From Pseudomonas silvicola (GTDB taxonomy: Bacteria > Pseudomonadota > Gammaproteobacteria > Pseudomonadales > Pseudomonadaceae): a stretch of DNA of 64,000 bases. The notes beneath the pieces were generated by a model. The model ran no database searches and had not been told where the DNA came from. It saw only the letters and a program-made list of their open reading frames with translations. Made by a program: the position numbers and the translations under genes. Every line of letters begins with the position of its first letter. Within the stretch, counting starts at the first letter, position 1. Shown one piece after another: positions 8,034-17,923 of this stretch. The stretch spans positions 846,001-910,000 of the forward strand of contig NZ_CP093280.1 in the NCBI RefSeq assembly GCF_026651855.1, read 5' to 3'.

Positions 8034-8161
8034 CTGGTAACTCCTCTTGTGCGGGTGATCGACTCTGCCTGACAAGACTATTGCAGACCTCGTGCCAGAA
8101 ATTTCCTACAACAAAAAGTAATAAAATCAGGGGCTTGAGCGGTTAGTGCGACGGTGTTTGG

Positions 8162-8194
8162 CGAGCAACCTGCACGATGACCACAGGTTGCTCG
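8162..8194. terminator. 11-base hairpin beyond the BON-domain gene
   Basis: CGAGCAACCTG and CAGGTTGCTCG form perfect arms around an 11-base loop. It lies 20 bases past the stop of the minus-strand BON gene and is followed by GCGTTTT only on the plus side. The most likely role is to end the BON transcript. Confidence 0.55.
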
Positions 8195-8213
8195 GGCGTT
8201 TTGCACGATCTGT

Positions 8214-9065
8214 TCAAAGGCTGGATTTTCCTGCCACCTTGAGCAGATCGGCGTCCACACCGCGCACCCCACGAATGTTGCGCGCGATGTCCACGGCCTC
8301 GGTTTTCTCCTGGGTACTGGCGACCACCCCCGTGAGGCTGACCATCCCGCCTTTGGTATCGACCTTGATGTTGATGCCATCCAGGTTGCGGCTATATAGA
8401 AGGCTGGCCTTGACCTTGCTGGTGACCCAGGCATCGCTGAGGCTGTCCTCGGTGCTCTTGGCCTGTGCTTCGGCCTTGGTTGTGCCGGTATCGGCAGCGC
8501 CCAGGCTGATGAGGTTGTTTACTTCGGTGACCCCAGAGGTATTGCGTGCCAGGTCGCCGGCCAGTTGCTTGGCGTCTGCGGTCTGCGCATGGCCCTTGAG
8601 CGTGACCACGCCGCCTTGGGTATCGACTTCGGTATCCAGCGCCTGGGTGGCGCTGTTCCACAGCAGCTTGGATTTGATGGTGGCCGTCAACGTGGCGTCG
8701 TCGAAGCGCTGCGCGATTTTTTTCTGCGCCGGCGGCTGATCAGCCAGCGCTGGGTCGATGGTCAACTGGTTGTCCACCTTGGTAATGCCTGACGTCTGCA
8801 GCGCGATCTGCTCGGCAAGGTCGCGGTCGACATCGTTTTCGACTTGGCCCTTGAGCGTGGCGACCCCTTGGGAAACGCTGACGTCGATCTTGAACGGACT
8901 CAGGTGACGGTTCAGGGCATAGGCGGTCCAGATAGAGCCCTCTTGGCGGGCAGCCTGCAGTTGGCTGCTGACGTGAGCAGTGTCCAGCGCAGCGGCCTGG
9001 GCCAGGGTAGGCAGCAGCACCGCACTGAGTGAACAGGCGATAGCCAGGCGTTTGAGGCAAAGCAT
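8214..9065 (-). CDS. Periplasmic protein with three BON domains (OsmY-like)
   Basis: This 283-residue protein has a signal peptide (LCLKRLAIACSLSAVLLPTLAQA) and three successive BON domains, at about residues 45-100, 130-190 and 215-280. Each carries the V-x-V-x-x-G-x-V-x-L-x-G strand pattern (for example VDTQGGVVTLKGHA and VDTKGGMVSLTGVV). BON proteins such as OsmY and DolP bind anionic phospholipids and protect the envelope under osmotic stress. The ATG at 9065 follows GGGAGTTTCCAT; an upstream ATG is possible but would spoil the signal peptide. It lies divergently from algB, so shared stress control is plausible but no operator is identified. Confidence 0.8.
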   Translation of the reverse strand: MLCLKRLAIACSLSAVLLPTLAQAAALDTAHVSSQLQAARQEGSIWTAYALNRHLSPFKIDVSVSQGVATLKGQVENDVDRDLAEQIALQTSGITKVDNQLTIDPALADQPPAQKKIAQRFDDATLTATIKSKLLWNSATQALDTEVDTQGGVVTLKGHAQTADAKQLAGDLARNTSGVTEVNNLISLGAADTGTTKAEAQAKSTEDSLSDAWVTSKVKASLLYSRNLDGINIKVDTKGGMVSLTGVVASTQEKTEAVDIARNIRGVRGVDADLLKVAGKSSL

Positions 9066-9209
9066 ATGGAAACTCCCGTGAAACAGACATTCCAGGGACT
9101 CCCGCAACAGCCGTGCCACCCAGAGAGCAGTGGTATTTCCCTTGGGAACCAGGGGCTTAACGCCGTCATCAACAGATAGTTACCATGCAGGTCGCCGAAT
9201 CAATCAGAA

Positions 9210-9237
9210 TTGACCATGCAACTTGCCCGATTATTCT
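9210..9237 (+). promoter_or_regulatory. Sigma-70-type promoter for algB
   Basis: TTGACC (9210-9215) and TATTCT (9232-9237) are separated by 16 bases and lie about 40 bases upstream of the algB start, just before AAGGAGCG. Confidence 0.45.
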
Positions 9238-9276
9238 GAGACTAACCAAGATCATTCTTTAAGGAGCGTAGGAAAA

Positions 9277-10623
9277 ATGGAAGCTGGCACGGAACATCAA
9301 GGCCGAATCCTGTTGGTGGACGATGAATCCGCCATCCTTCGCACCTTCCGATATTGCCTGGAAGACGAAGGCTACAGCGTCGCCACCGCCAACAGCGCGG
9401 CGCAGGCCGACGCACTGCTGCAGCGCCAGGTGTTCGACCTGTGCTTTCTCGACCTGCGCCTGGGCGAAGACAACGGCCTGGACGTATTGGCGCAAATGCG
9501 CATTCAGGCGCCGTGGATGCGGGTCGTCATCGTCACCGCCCACTCGGCGGTGGATACCGCCGTGGATGCCATTCAGGCCGGCGCCGCCGATTACCTGGTA
9601 AAACCCTGCAGCCCTGACCAACTGCGCCTGGCCACGGCCAAACAGCTGGAGGTACGCCAGCTTTCAGCGCGCCTGGAAGCGCTGGAAGGCGAAGTCCGCA
9701 AACCCAAGGACGGCCTGGACTCCCACAGCCCAGCCATGATGGTGGTGCTGGAAACCGCACGCCAGGTGGCGGGCACCGACGCCAACATTCTTATCCTGGG
9801 CGAGTCGGGTACCGGTAAAGGCGAACTGGCCCGTGCCATTCACGGTTGGAGCAAACGCTCCAAGAAAGCCTGCGTGACCATCAACTGTCCTTCGCTGACC
9901 GCCGAACTGATGGAAAGTGAACTGTTCGGCCACAGCCGTGGCGCGTTCACCGGCGCCAGCGAAAGCACCCTTGGGCGGGTCAACCAGGCAGACGGCGGCA
10001 CCCTGTTCCTCGATGAGATCGGCGATTTCCCCCTGACACTGCAACCCAAGCTGCTGCGCTTCATTCAGGACAAGGAATACGAGCGGGTCGGTGACCCGGT
10101 TACCCGTCGGGCGGACGTGCGCATCCTGGCGGCCACCAACCTCAACCTGGAAGACATGGTGCGCGAGGGTCGCTTCCGCGAAGACCTGCTGTACCGCCTC
10201 AATGTCATCACCTTGCACCTTCCGCCCCTGCGCGAGCGCAGCGAGGACATCCTGATTCTGGCCGACCGCTTCCTGGCCCGCTTCGTCAAGGAATACGCGC
10301 GCCCCGCCCGGGCCTTCAGCGAGGAAGCCCGCGCTGCGCTGCTGAATTACCGCTGGCCCGGGAATATCCGCGAATTGCGCAACGTGGTGGAACGCGCAAG
10401 CATCATCTGCGCCCAGGAGCGGGTAGAGGTGAGCCACCTGGGCATGGCCGAGCAACCTGTCAACAATGCCCCGCGCATCGGCGCTGCGTTGAGCCTGGAC
10501 GAACTGGAAAAAGCCCACATCGGCGCCGTGCTGGCCACCAGCGATACGCTGGACCAGGCGGCCAAGACCTTGGGCATCGACGCGTCCACGCTGTACCGCA
10601 AACGCAAACAGTACAACCTGTGA
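9277..10623 (+). CDS. algB: NtrC-family response regulator AlgB
   Basis: AlgB activates alginate and other surface genes and is the partner of KinB. The 448-residue protein has a receiver domain (residues 12-125, with DD at its start, the phospho-acceptor Asp in FLDLRLG and Lys in YLVKP), an AAA+ domain with Walker [10 protein letters not shown] and the sigma-54-contacting GAFTGA, and a C-terminal Fis-type helix-turn-helix ([20 protein letters not shown]). The ATG at 9277 follows AAGGAGCGTAGGAAAA. It is followed eight bases later by kinB in one operon. Length matches the P. aeruginosa protein. P. aeruginosa AlgB is reported to work at algD without phosphorylation. Confidence 0.95.
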   Translation: MEAGTEHQGRILLVDDESAILRTFRYCLEDEGYSVATANSAAQADALLQRQVFDLCFLDLRLGEDNGLDVLAQMRIQAPWMRVVIVTAHSAVDTAVDAIQAGAADYLVKPCSPDQLRLATAKQLEVRQLSARLEALEGEVRKPKDGLDSHSPAMMVVLETARQVAGTDANILILGESGTGKGELARAIHGWSKRSKKACVTINCPSLTAELMESELFGHSRGAFTGASESTLGRVNQADGGTLFLDEIGDFPLTLQPKLLRFIQDKEYERVGDPVTRRADVRILAATNLNLEDMVREGRFREDLLYRLNVITLHLPPLRERSEDILILADRFLARFVKEYARPARAFSEEARAALLNYRWPGNIRELRNVVERASIICAQERVEVSHLGMAEQPVNNAPRIGAALSLDELEKAHIGAVLATSDTLDQAAKTLGIDASTLYRKRKQYNL

Positions 10624-10631
10624 GGTTGCCG

Positions 10632-12404
10632 ATGAAGTTGCGGACCCGGCTGTTTCTCAGCTTCTCGGCACTGATCACCGTGGCCCTGCTGGGGCTGGCG
10701 CTGGGGTTGGTCAGCGTGATGCAACTGGTCAAGACGCAGGAAGGCACCATTCATCACAACTTTGTCTCCCTGGACCTGGGGCTCAAGTTGCGCCAGAACC
10801 TGGGCGACCAATTGGTGATGCTGCTCAACGACCATCCGGACAAGGCGGCGCTGGATGAAGCCCAGCAGGAGTTCCAGGACCTGATCAGCCAGGGTCTCGC
10901 CCATGAGCAGGGCCACGATGACCCGCCGGGCTTCGCCCAGACGGCCAGTGACTATCAGAAATTCCTGGCGGTTTACCGAGGCAGTTCGTCGCTGGGCAAT
11001 ATCAGCGACAACCCGCCCTTGAGCAACGCCTTCAACGTGCTGCGAAACGGCCTGATCGACGCCCATAAAAAGGCGCTGGACAATATCAACGCCGCCCAGG
11101 AAACGACCCACCAGCGCGCCGTGCTGGTATCCGCGCTGTTGGGCCTGGTGGGGCTGGCGGTGCTGCTGATCGGCTTTTTCACCGCCCACAGTATCGCCCG
11201 ACGCTTCGGCGAACCCATCGAGGCGCTGGCCACCGCCGCCGACAACATCAGTCAGGGCAATTTCGAGGTGCAATTGCCGCAATCCAGCGCCGCCGAGCTG
11301 ACCCAGCTGACTCAGCGTTTCGGCACCATGGCCGAGGTACTGCGCAAGCACCAGGAGACCAACGTAGACGAACTGCTGGCCGGCCAGCAGCGTTTGCAGG
11401 CGGTGCTCGACAGTATCGACGACGGGTTGCTGATGATCGACCGTCAGGGCCACCTGGAACACCTCAACCCCGTGGCCCAGCGGCAATTGGGCTGGGAGGA
11501 CGACCGGGTAGGCATGGGCCTGGGCGAGGCGTTGCAGCGCCCCGAGCTGGACGAACAGCTGGCCTTGATCCTGCGTGGCGGCAGCCTGGAGCGGGCGCTG
11601 GAGGACCTGAGCTTCGACCTCGACGGCGAAACCCGGCTGCTGGCCTACAGCCTGACACCCGTGACCCACACTGAAGGCCACATTCTGGGTGCGGTGATGG
11701 TACTGCACGATGTCACCGAGCAACGGGCGTTCGAACGGGTGCGCAGCGAGTTCGTGCTACGCGCTTCCCATGAACTGCGCACCCCGGTCACCGGCATGCA
11801 CATGGCCTTCGGGCTGCTGCAGGAACGAGTGCACTTCGCCCCGGACTCGCGCGAAGCCGACCTGTTCGACACGGTGAAGGAAGAAATGCAGCGGTTGATG
11901 CAACTGATCAACGATCTGCTGAATTTTTCCCGCTATCAGAATGGTCTGCAAAAGCTCACCCTGGCCCCTTGCGCCATCGACGACCTGCTATACCGAGCGC
12001 GTGAACGCTTTGACGAGCAGGCTCACCAGAACGATATTCAGGTGGTCATCGAGCAACAGGATGCCCTGCCGCGCCTGCACGCCGACCAGGCGCAGCTGGA
12101 CCGCGTACTCGACAACCTGCTCGACAACGCGCTGCGCCATACACCGCACAACGGTCGCATCCGCCTGCAAGCCCGGCGCCACGCCGAGCGGGTCATCATC
12201 AGTGTTGAAGACAATGGTGAAGGCATTGCCTACGGCCAGCAGGGGCGGATTTTCGAGCCTTTCGTGCAGGTGGGCCGCAAGAAAGGTGGCGCGGGCCTGG
12301 GGTTGGCGTTGTGCAAGGAAATCGTGCAGCTGCACGGCGGGCGCATGGGCGTGTACTCACGGCCGGGGCAGGGTACCCAGTTCTATATGACCTTGCCGCT
12401 GTGA
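10632..12404 (+). CDS. kinB: Sensor histidine kinase KinB
   Basis: The 590-residue membrane kinase has two membrane helices (about 8-30 and 162-184) bounding a periplasmic sensor domain. A HAMP linker, a PAS domain (LDSIDDGLLMIDRQG), a HisKA domain with H-box RASHELRTPV and a HATPase_c domain with EDNGEGI and GAGLGLAL follow. KinB phosphorylates AlgB and restrains alginate production in P. aeruginosa. The ATG at 10632 is preceded by GAGGTTGCCG and overlaps no other gene; an in-frame GTG at 10620 is within the algB end. All catalytic boxes look intact. Confidence 0.94.
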   Translation: MKLRTRLFLSFSALITVALLGLALGLVSVMQLVKTQEGTIHHNFVSLDLGLKLRQNLGDQLVMLLNDHPDKAALDEAQQEFQDLISQGLAHEQGHDDPPGFAQTASDYQKFLAVYRGSSSLGNISDNPPLSNAFNVLRNGLIDAHKKALDNINAAQETTHQRAVLVSALLGLVGLAVLLIGFFTAHSIARRFGEPIEALATAADNISQGNFEVQLPQSSAAELTQLTQRFGTMAEVLRKHQETNVDELLAGQQRLQAVLDSIDDGLLMIDRQGHLEHLNPVAQRQLGWEDDRVGMGLGEALQRPELDEQLALILRGGSLERALEDLSFDLDGETRLLAYSLTPVTHTEGHILGAVMVLHDVTEQRAFERVRSEFVLRASHELRTPVTGMHMAFGLLQERVHFAPDSREADLFDTVKEEMQRLMQLINDLLNFSRYQNGLQKLTLAPCAIDDLLYRARERFDEQAHQNDIQVVIEQQDALPRLHADQAQLDRVLDNLLDNALRHTPHNGRIRLQARRHAERVIISVEDNGEGIAYGQQGRIFEPFVQVGRKKGGAGLGLALCKEIVQLHGGRMGVYSRPGQGTQFYMTLPL

Positions 12405-12429
12405 GCTGAACCGGGCCTTGGCGCTTTGC

Positions 12430-14049
12430 TCAGGCCTCGTCATCGAGGCGGCGGCCCACAAGGCGCCGCCCGCGCGTCACCAATTCACTGAACTGCCGGG
12501 CATTGAGCGGGTGAGCGAACAACCAGCCCTGGCCATAGTTCACCCCTTCGCTGCTGAGCAGCAACGCCTGGGCCTCGAACTCGATGCCCTCGGCAATCAC
12601 CCGCAATTGCAGGGCATGGGCCATGCGGATGATATGGGGAGCCACGCCGCTGCTGGCGGCGTCATGGCCCAACGCGTCGATGAAGGCCTTGTCGATCTTC
12701 AGGCAGTCCACTGGCAATGTCTGCAGGTACGCCAGGCTGCAATAACCGGTACCGAAATCATCGATCAGCACCTGGTGGCCCACATCACGCAGGGCCTGCA
12801 GGTTGTCCCGGGCGACCACCACATCAATCAATCCGCGTTCGGTGACTTCGAAGGCAATCTGGTTCGCCGCTACCCTGTACTGGTCCAGAAGCCGGGCGAC
12901 CACGCGGCCGATGCGTGGCACCATGACGTCGCAGGCCGCCAGGTTCACGGAAATGTACAAATGGGGGTTGGCACGAAGCAGCTGGCCCAGCTGCTCCAAC
13001 AGTTGCTGCAGGACAAAGTCCGTGATTTCGCGAATCTGGCCGGTATTTTCAGCCATGGGAATGAACAGGTCCGGGCTGGTCAGGGTGCCATCCGGGCGGC
13101 GCCAGCGCACCAGCGCCTCCGCACCCACGCATCGTCGGCTGTTGAGGTCGAAGATGGGTTGGTACAACACCTTCAGTTCGCCGCGGCGCAGCGCACCCTG
13201 CAGCTCGGCGCTCATGGACCGGCGCTCGCGCACCTGCTGCAGCACGATCCAGCCCACGCACCAGGACAGCAGCAGGCTGGCGGGGAACAGGGCCCACAGC
13301 GCCTGGTTCATCTTCGGCAGCACGCTGGTGCGCGGCGAGATCAATACCAGCTGGTAATCCGGGGATTTGGTGAACATGCGGTAGATCAGCGAGTCATGGG
13401 TAACCACCAACGGCTGCTGCGCGGGCGGTGGCCAATCGGCGCTGGGCGGCCAGGCCTGCACCGGACCCAGCACGGGGACCGCACGGGTGCCCTTGTCCAG
13501 CACCACCAGCAGGCTGCCGCCTGGGGCCAGGTCCACCACGTCGGTCAGGTGGCCGCGGGAAGTGGACACCGTGAACGGGCCACGGGCCAGGCGCAGGGCA
13601 GCCAGATTGTCGTCCGGCTGGGTGCTGGTGTTCAGCCAGTAACTGTAGGTAGGGCCCTTGATGTCGGGGGCCCGCAGCGCGTCGGCATTCTGCTCGCTGG
13701 GGCGGCTGGAACAGTGTTCCTGACCATCGCTGTAGGCCGCGTCGTAGACGAAGCGGTTATCGAAACCAACCTGCTGCAACACGGCGAGCATCTGCGGGCT
13801 GCAGCCCCTCACACTCTGCTCATCGAGGTCATCCACGCTTTCGCGCAACTGGCCGAATATCTGCTCCAGGCGGTCGAGAAAACGTTCGCCACGGGCATTC
13901 ATCTGCTCGATTTCGGTTTGCTGAACCTGGTGCATGATCAGCCCCAGGCTGGCGCTGAGCAGCAATGCCGCGCACGCCAACGCAGCTACTGTCGCCAATA
14001 GCCAGGGACGATACAAAGCGCTGCGAAAACGCACGAAGGCGGGGGACAT
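12430..14049 (-). CDS. c-di-GMP phosphodiesterase with CSS-motif periplasmic sensor
   Basis: This 539-residue inner-membrane protein has an N-terminal helix, a periplasmic CSS-motif domain (about 30-230, with VRGCSP and EHCSSRP cysteines), a second helix near 240 and a cytoplasmic EAL domain (about 275-520). The EAL residues are complete: EALVRW, VNLAACD, EVTERG, IDDFGTGYCSL, LKIDKAF, AEGIEF and GQGWLF. It should therefore hydrolyse c-di-GMP. In related proteins the CSS cysteines respond to periplasmic redox through Dsb enzymes, and dsbA lies a few genes away. The ATG at 14049 is chosen over a GTG two codons upstream. It converges with kinB. Confidence 0.87.
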   Translation of the reverse strand: MSPAFVRFRSALYRPWLLATVAALACAALLLSASLGLIMHQVQQTEIEQMNARGERFLDRLEQIFGQLRESVDDLDEQSVRGCSPQMLAVLQQVGFDNRFVYDAAYSDGQEHCSSRPSEQNADALRAPDIKGPTYSYWLNTSTQPDDNLAALRLARGPFTVSTSRGHLTDVVDLAPGGSLLVVLDKGTRAVPVLGPVQAWPPSADWPPPAQQPLVVTHDSLIYRMFTKSPDYQLVLISPRTSVLPKMNQALWALFPASLLLSWCVGWIVLQQVRERRSMSAELQGALRRGELKVLYQPIFDLNSRRCVGAEALVRWRRPDGTLTSPDLFIPMAENTGQIREITDFVLQQLLEQLGQLLRANPHLYISVNLAACDVMVPRIGRVVARLLDQYRVAANQIAFEVTERGLIDVVVARDNLQALRDVGHQVLIDDFGTGYCSLAYLQTLPVDCLKIDKAFIDALGHDAASSGVAPHIIRMAHALQLRVIAEGIEFEAQALLLSSEGVNYGQGWLFAHPLNARQFSELVTRGRRLVGRRLDDEA

Positions 14050-14123
14050 GGGCACAGATCCAGTTGCTTACCAAGAGGTATAGCAACTGGCAGGGATTTA
14101 GCCCGCCCGTTGGGCAGAGGCGC

Positions 14124-14900
14124 TTAGCGCTGGCTGTTCAGCGCTTGCAGGATGGCGGCGGTTTCAGCATCGGGCTGGCCATCGAAACGCGCCGGCCGAA
14201 AGTGCATCTGGAAGGCCGCGATCACATGACGGGTGGTGACATCCAGCTCGCCGGTCTGCTCGACGGAGTAACCCAGGCGCGCAAGTTCCTGCTGGTACCA
14301 GGTCATGCTCGGCGGGTTGACCTCGAAGCGCGGCTTGTTGCGTGCCACTGCCGCCGCATCTGGCCAGATGCCCAGCCCTTCGTCTGCCAGGCGCTTCCAC
14401 GGGAACAGCGGGCCCGGGTCCTGTTTGCGCAGGGGAGCGATGTCACTGTGGCCGATGATGTGACGGGGCTCGATGTTGTAGCGCTTGACGATGTCCTTGA
14501 GCAGGGCCTCGACGGCCTTGATCTGCGCTTCGGTATACGGGTACCACAAACGGCCATTGGGGGAGTCGGTGAACCCCGGATTGACGATCTCGATGCCGAT
14601 GGAGCTTGAGTTGAGCCAGGTTCGGCCGTCCCACTCACTCTCGCCGGCGTGCCAGGCCCGCTGGCTTTCGTCGACCAACTGGTAGACCTTCGGCGGGTTC
14701 AGGCCCACCAGGTAGTGAGCGCTGACCTGACCATGGGTCAGCAATGCCAGCGAACGTTCGTCCGAAGCTGAGGTGTAATGCAGCACCACGAACTGGATTC
14801 GGCTGTCATGGTTGACCGAAGGATGACTGCGGTCGATGCTCAGACCGGTGGAGCAGCCCGCCAACGCGAGCAACAGCAGGGCACAGCCGAGGAGTTTCAT
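14124..14900 (-). CDS. AmpD-like N-acetylmuramoyl-L-alanine amidase lipoprotein
   Basis: This 258-residue lipoprotein (signal then lipobox LAGC, residues 13-16) cleaves the amide bond between N-acetylmuramic acid and the peptide of peptidoglycan. The Amidase_2 domain spans about residues 35-170, with VVLHYT, SAHYLV, WHAGES and the zinc region HIIGHSDIAP. A C-terminal peptidoglycan-binding domain follows (LARLGYSVEQTGELDVTTRH). It corresponds to AmpDh2 of P. aeruginosa, at the same place beside kinB. The ATG at 14900 gives the lipoprotein signal, and an upstream in-frame ATG at 14945 does not. It may act in cell-wall recycling and in control of AmpC-type beta-lactamases. Confidence 0.86.
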   Translation of the reverse strand: MKLLGCALLLLALAGCSTGLSIDRSHPSVNHDSRIQFVVLHYTSASDERSLALLTHGQVSAHYLVGLNPPKVYQLVDESQRAWHAGESEWDGRTWLNSSSIGIEIVNPGFTDSPNGRLWYPYTEAQIKAVEALLKDIVKRYNIEPRHIIGHSDIAPLRKQDPGPLFPWKRLADEGLGIWPDAAAVARNKPRFEVNPPSMTWYQQELARLGYSVEQTGELDVTTRHVIAAFQMHFRPARFDGQPDAETAAILQALNSQR

Positions 14901-15003
14901 AGGTTGGAAGGCAACTTGGTGGGCAGTAATGCAATAGTATAACACACACCATCCTTATCCCTGAGTGCGCTGACGGGACGGACCACCACGCCGGCCCCTG
15001 CTC

Positions 15004-17034
15004 TCATGCGCTGATGACGCGGTTGCGGCCGGCGTCCTTGGCGCGATACAGGGCGTCGTCGGCGCGCTTGAGGACCAGCTCACTGCGCTCGCTACCGCGG
15101 AAAGCCGCCAGGCCGATGGAAATGGTGATAGTCACGCGCTGCCCCTTGAAGTGAAACGGGCAGGCCTCGACCGCCGCACGCAGGGTCTCTGCCAACCGCA
15201 GGGCTTCGGCCACCGGCGTGGCGGGGATGAGCAATACGAACTCCTCCCCACCAAACCGCGCCAGAAAATCCACGGGGCGCAGGCGTTTACGCAGCTCGTT
15301 GGCGATGATCTTCAGCACCTTGTCGCCTGCCAGGTGGCCATAACTGTCGTTGATGGACTTGAAATGGTCCAGGTCGAGCATCGCCAGCAGCAACTCACTG
15401 CCATCGCCTTCGCGCTGGACGACCGCCTGTTCCAGGCGCTCTGACCACGCAGCGCGGTTGGCCAGGCCGGTGAGCGGGTCGATCAAGGCCTTTTGCCGCT
15501 GCTCTTCGAGGTGCTCGCGATATTCCAGTGCTTCGCCTTCCATGCTCGCCACCCGTTCGGCAAGGCTCTGCAGGCGCGTGGCGATTTCCTGCTCGCGCTG
15601 GTCGCGCTGCTGCTGGTGCGAATCAATGGTGCCGATCAGGCCTTCCAGGCGCTGCTCCAGGATCTGCTTGAGGCTGGCCACGTCGGTGGCGCCTTGCACG
15701 CTGCTCTGCAGGCCGCCCACCTGTTCGCGCAACTGGCTGTCCAGGTCGCGGGCTGCCGAGGCGCTGTCGGCATGGCCTTCGCTGGCGGCTTGCAGGTGGC
15801 TCTGGAAGGTGTCGAGGCGCTCGTTGAGCTGTTTGAGGTACAGCTCGAAATCATGCTGGCCGCTGTCATTGATAGCCAGCATCAGGGTAGCCAGGTCGTC
15901 CAGGATCGGTAGCAACTCGTACCAGTTCAGGCCGTGTTCGAGCCGGTCGCGCATGGCCTCTGCCTGAGGGCGGTGGCGCTCGGGCAATGTCAGGTCGTTG
16001 AGCAGGCCCAGCAGGGTGTCTTCGATATGGGCCGCAACCGAACTGTAGGACGGCTCGGGGGAGGGCGGCAAGGCATAGAGCAACGCTTCCCCGGGCTCTT
16101 CAGGGTCGATGGCGGCAATGGCTTCGGCCATGACCGTGGGTAGCGGCAGGCTGTCGATGAACACCGGCAGGGCGGTAGCAGGCGCTTGGGCAGGCTTGGC
16201 TGGCAGAACCGGTGGCTGAAAGGGCTGGATTTGTGCAGGTTCCGGGGCCGCCGGGCTCGCCACCACCGGTGCCAGCGCTGGTGCTGGTGGTGCCTCTGGC
16301 TGCGGCTCCGGTTCCGGGGCCCGCTCGGGCACCGCTGGCGGAACAAGCTCGACCGTGGCGGACGGCTCGGCCACGGCAGCGGGGGCCAGAGCAACTACCG
16401 GCTCTGCCAGGGCAGGCGCCTGTTCGGACGCTGCCACAGGCGCCAGCGCTGGGGCGGGGACGGGGGACGTGTGGGCTGGATGCTCCGGCTCTGCCGGTTC
16501 GGCTTCCGCCTCCCGGCCACCGAACAGGCGTTGCAGCAGGCCGGGGCGCTGGGCTTCGGGCTGCGGCTCCAGGCCAGCCAGGGCCTGTTCCTGCAGGCCA
16601 CTCAACTCACTGAGCAGCAGCGGAATCTCGCGGGCCTGGCCGGCGCGGTCTTCCAGTTGCTTGGCATATTTTTTCAGCGGCTTGCTGACTTCACGGGCTA
16701 GCGGCAATTTCTGCAACTGGTCGACCAGCGCGGTCAGCGCCGTGCTGATCTGGGCCACGCGTGTCTCGCGGCGCTGTTCGGAATCGAGCACCGCCTTTTC
16801 CAGCCGCGGGATCAAGGCGGCAAGGCCGGCGTCCATGTCGTCGGTGCGCACCACCTCGCGCATCTCCTTCATGCAGGCGTCCACGGCCTTGTCCGTGCCT
16901 TCGGCCGCCAGGGTGCTGCGCACCAGGCCGCGGCGCAGCAAGTCCAACCGCGCATTCCAGCGGCGCTCCAGTTTTTCCTGCTGTTCAATACTCTTGAGGT
17001 ACTTTTCTTTCCAGCGCTGGGCGTCGTCGGTCAT
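15004..17034 (-). CDS. Diguanylate cyclase (DgcH-like)
   Basis: The 676-residue soluble protein ends in a GGDEF domain (about 515-676) with the active signature GGEEF and an upstream RPVD inhibitory I-site exactly five residues before it. It should make c-di-GMP and be feedback inhibited. Residues 1-150 and 330-510 are helical and coiled-coil-like, and 165-300 is a low-complexity Pro/Ala/Glu linker. The architecture and locus match DgcH of P. aeruginosa (PA5487), a conserved core cyclase. The start overlaps the stop of the next upstream gene by four bases. It faces the EAL gene only two genes away, giving opposing c-di-GMP activities in one neighbourhood. Confidence 0.87.
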   Translation of the reverse strand: MTDDAQRWKEKYLKSIEQQEKLERRWNARLDLLRRGLVRSTLAAEGTDKAVDACMKEMREVVRTDDMDAGLAALIPRLEKAVLDSEQRRETRVAQISTALTALVDQLQKLPLAREVSKPLKKYAKQLEDRAGQAREIPLLLSELSGLQEQALAGLEPQPEAQRPGLLQRLFGGREAEAEPAEPEHPAHTSPVPAPALAPVAASEQAPALAEPVVALAPAAVAEPSATVELVPPAVPERAPEPEPQPEAPPAPALAPVVASPAAPEPAQIQPFQPPVLPAKPAQAPATALPVFIDSLPLPTVMAEAIAAIDPEEPGEALLYALPPSPEPSYSSVAAHIEDTLLGLLNDLTLPERHRPQAEAMRDRLEHGLNWYELLPILDDLATLMLAINDSGQHDFELYLKQLNERLDTFQSHLQAASEGHADSASAARDLDSQLREQVGGLQSSVQGATDVASLKQILEQRLEGLIGTIDSHQQQRDQREQEIATRLQSLAERVASMEGEALEYREHLEEQRQKALIDPLTGLANRAAWSERLEQAVVQREGDGSELLLAMLDLDHFKSINDSYGHLAGDKVLKIIANELRKRLRPVDFLARFGGEEFVLLIPATPVAEALRLAETLRAAVEACPFHFKGQRVTITISIGLAAFRGSERSELVLKRADDALYRAKDAGRNRVISA

Positions 17035-17909
17035 GCCTGGGGTCTGCGAGGTGAAGGGCTGAGGGCCGGCAAGGAGTCGGCCACAAGGGAATCGGGCAAG
17101 CGGATCTCTACCGCCACGGGCAAGTGGTCGGAAATGGGCAGGTCCAGTACCTGAACGCGTTCGAGGGTCAAGCCTGGGCTGAGCAGAATATGATCAAGGC
17201 AGCGCTGTGGCCGCCAGCTGGGAAACGTCGCTTCGGCCTGGGGCGCCAGCAGGCCCAGGTCGCGCAGCGGCGAATTCAACAGCAGGTCATTGGCATGGGT
17301 GTTCATGTCACCCATGAGGATCTGATGGCGGTAACCGCCGATCAGCTCGCGAATATAGGCCAGTTGCCGGGCACGGGCGCGGGTGCCCAGTGCCAGGTGC
17401 ATCATCACCACCACCAGCGCGTCGGGCCCCTCGCCAAAACGTGCGAGGATGGCGCCGCGGCCGGCAGGCCCTGGCAAGGGGTGGTCTTCCAGGCTCCAGG
17501 GGCGCAGACGGCTGAGGATGCCATTGCTGTGCTGGGCCAGGCGGCCAAGGTTGCGGTTGAGTTGCTGGTACCAGTAAGGGAACCCGCCCAGTTGGGCCAG
17601 GTGTTCCACCTGGTTGACGTAGCCGGAGCGCAGGCTGCCGCCGTCCACTTCCTGCAGGGCTACCAGGTCGAAGTCGGCCAACAGCTTGCCGATCTTCTGC
17701 AGGTTACCGGCCCGGCCCGTGTGCGGCAGCAAGTGCTGCCAGCTACGGGTCAGGTAATGGTGGTAGCGCCCGGTGCTGATGCCTACCTGGATATTGAAAC
17801 TGAGCAGCCGCAGCCGGCCATCCTCGGGAAGGCCGCTGGTCTGCAAGTGATGCTCGTTGACCTGCGGGGCTCGCAGGCCTACGACACGTTCGGTTCTCCA
17901 GCGGCGCAC
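17031..17909 (-). CDS. Endonuclease/exonuclease/phosphatase (EEP) family protein
   Basis: The 292-residue protein has the EEP-domain motifs: LLSFNIQVG, ALQEVDGG, MGDMNTHAN, DHILLS and ISDHLPV, giving the metal-binding Glu, Asp-Asn pair and the C-terminal Asp-His. It probably hydrolyses a phosphodiester. The substrate is unknown. Translation appears to start at GTG 17909 after CAGGTGAGCCC. It overlaps the downstream DgcH-like gene by four bases, so the two are likely one operon. Its position between dsbA and the cyclase is conserved in pseudomonads. Confidence 0.8.
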   Translation of the reverse strand: MRRWRTERVVGLRAPQVNEHHLQTSGLPEDGRLRLLSFNIQVGISTGRYHHYLTRSWQHLLPHTGRAGNLQKIGKLLADFDLVALQEVDGGSLRSGYVNQVEHLAQLGGFPYWYQQLNRNLGRLAQHSNGILSRLRPWSLEDHPLPGPAGRGAILARFGEGPDALVVVMMHLALGTRARARQLAYIRELIGGYRHQILMGDMNTHANDLLLNSPLRDLGLLAPQAEATFPSWRPQRCLDHILLSPGLTLERVQVLDLPISDHLPVAVEIRLPDSLVADSLPALSPSPRRPQA

Positions 17910-17923
17910 GGGCTCACCTGAGG

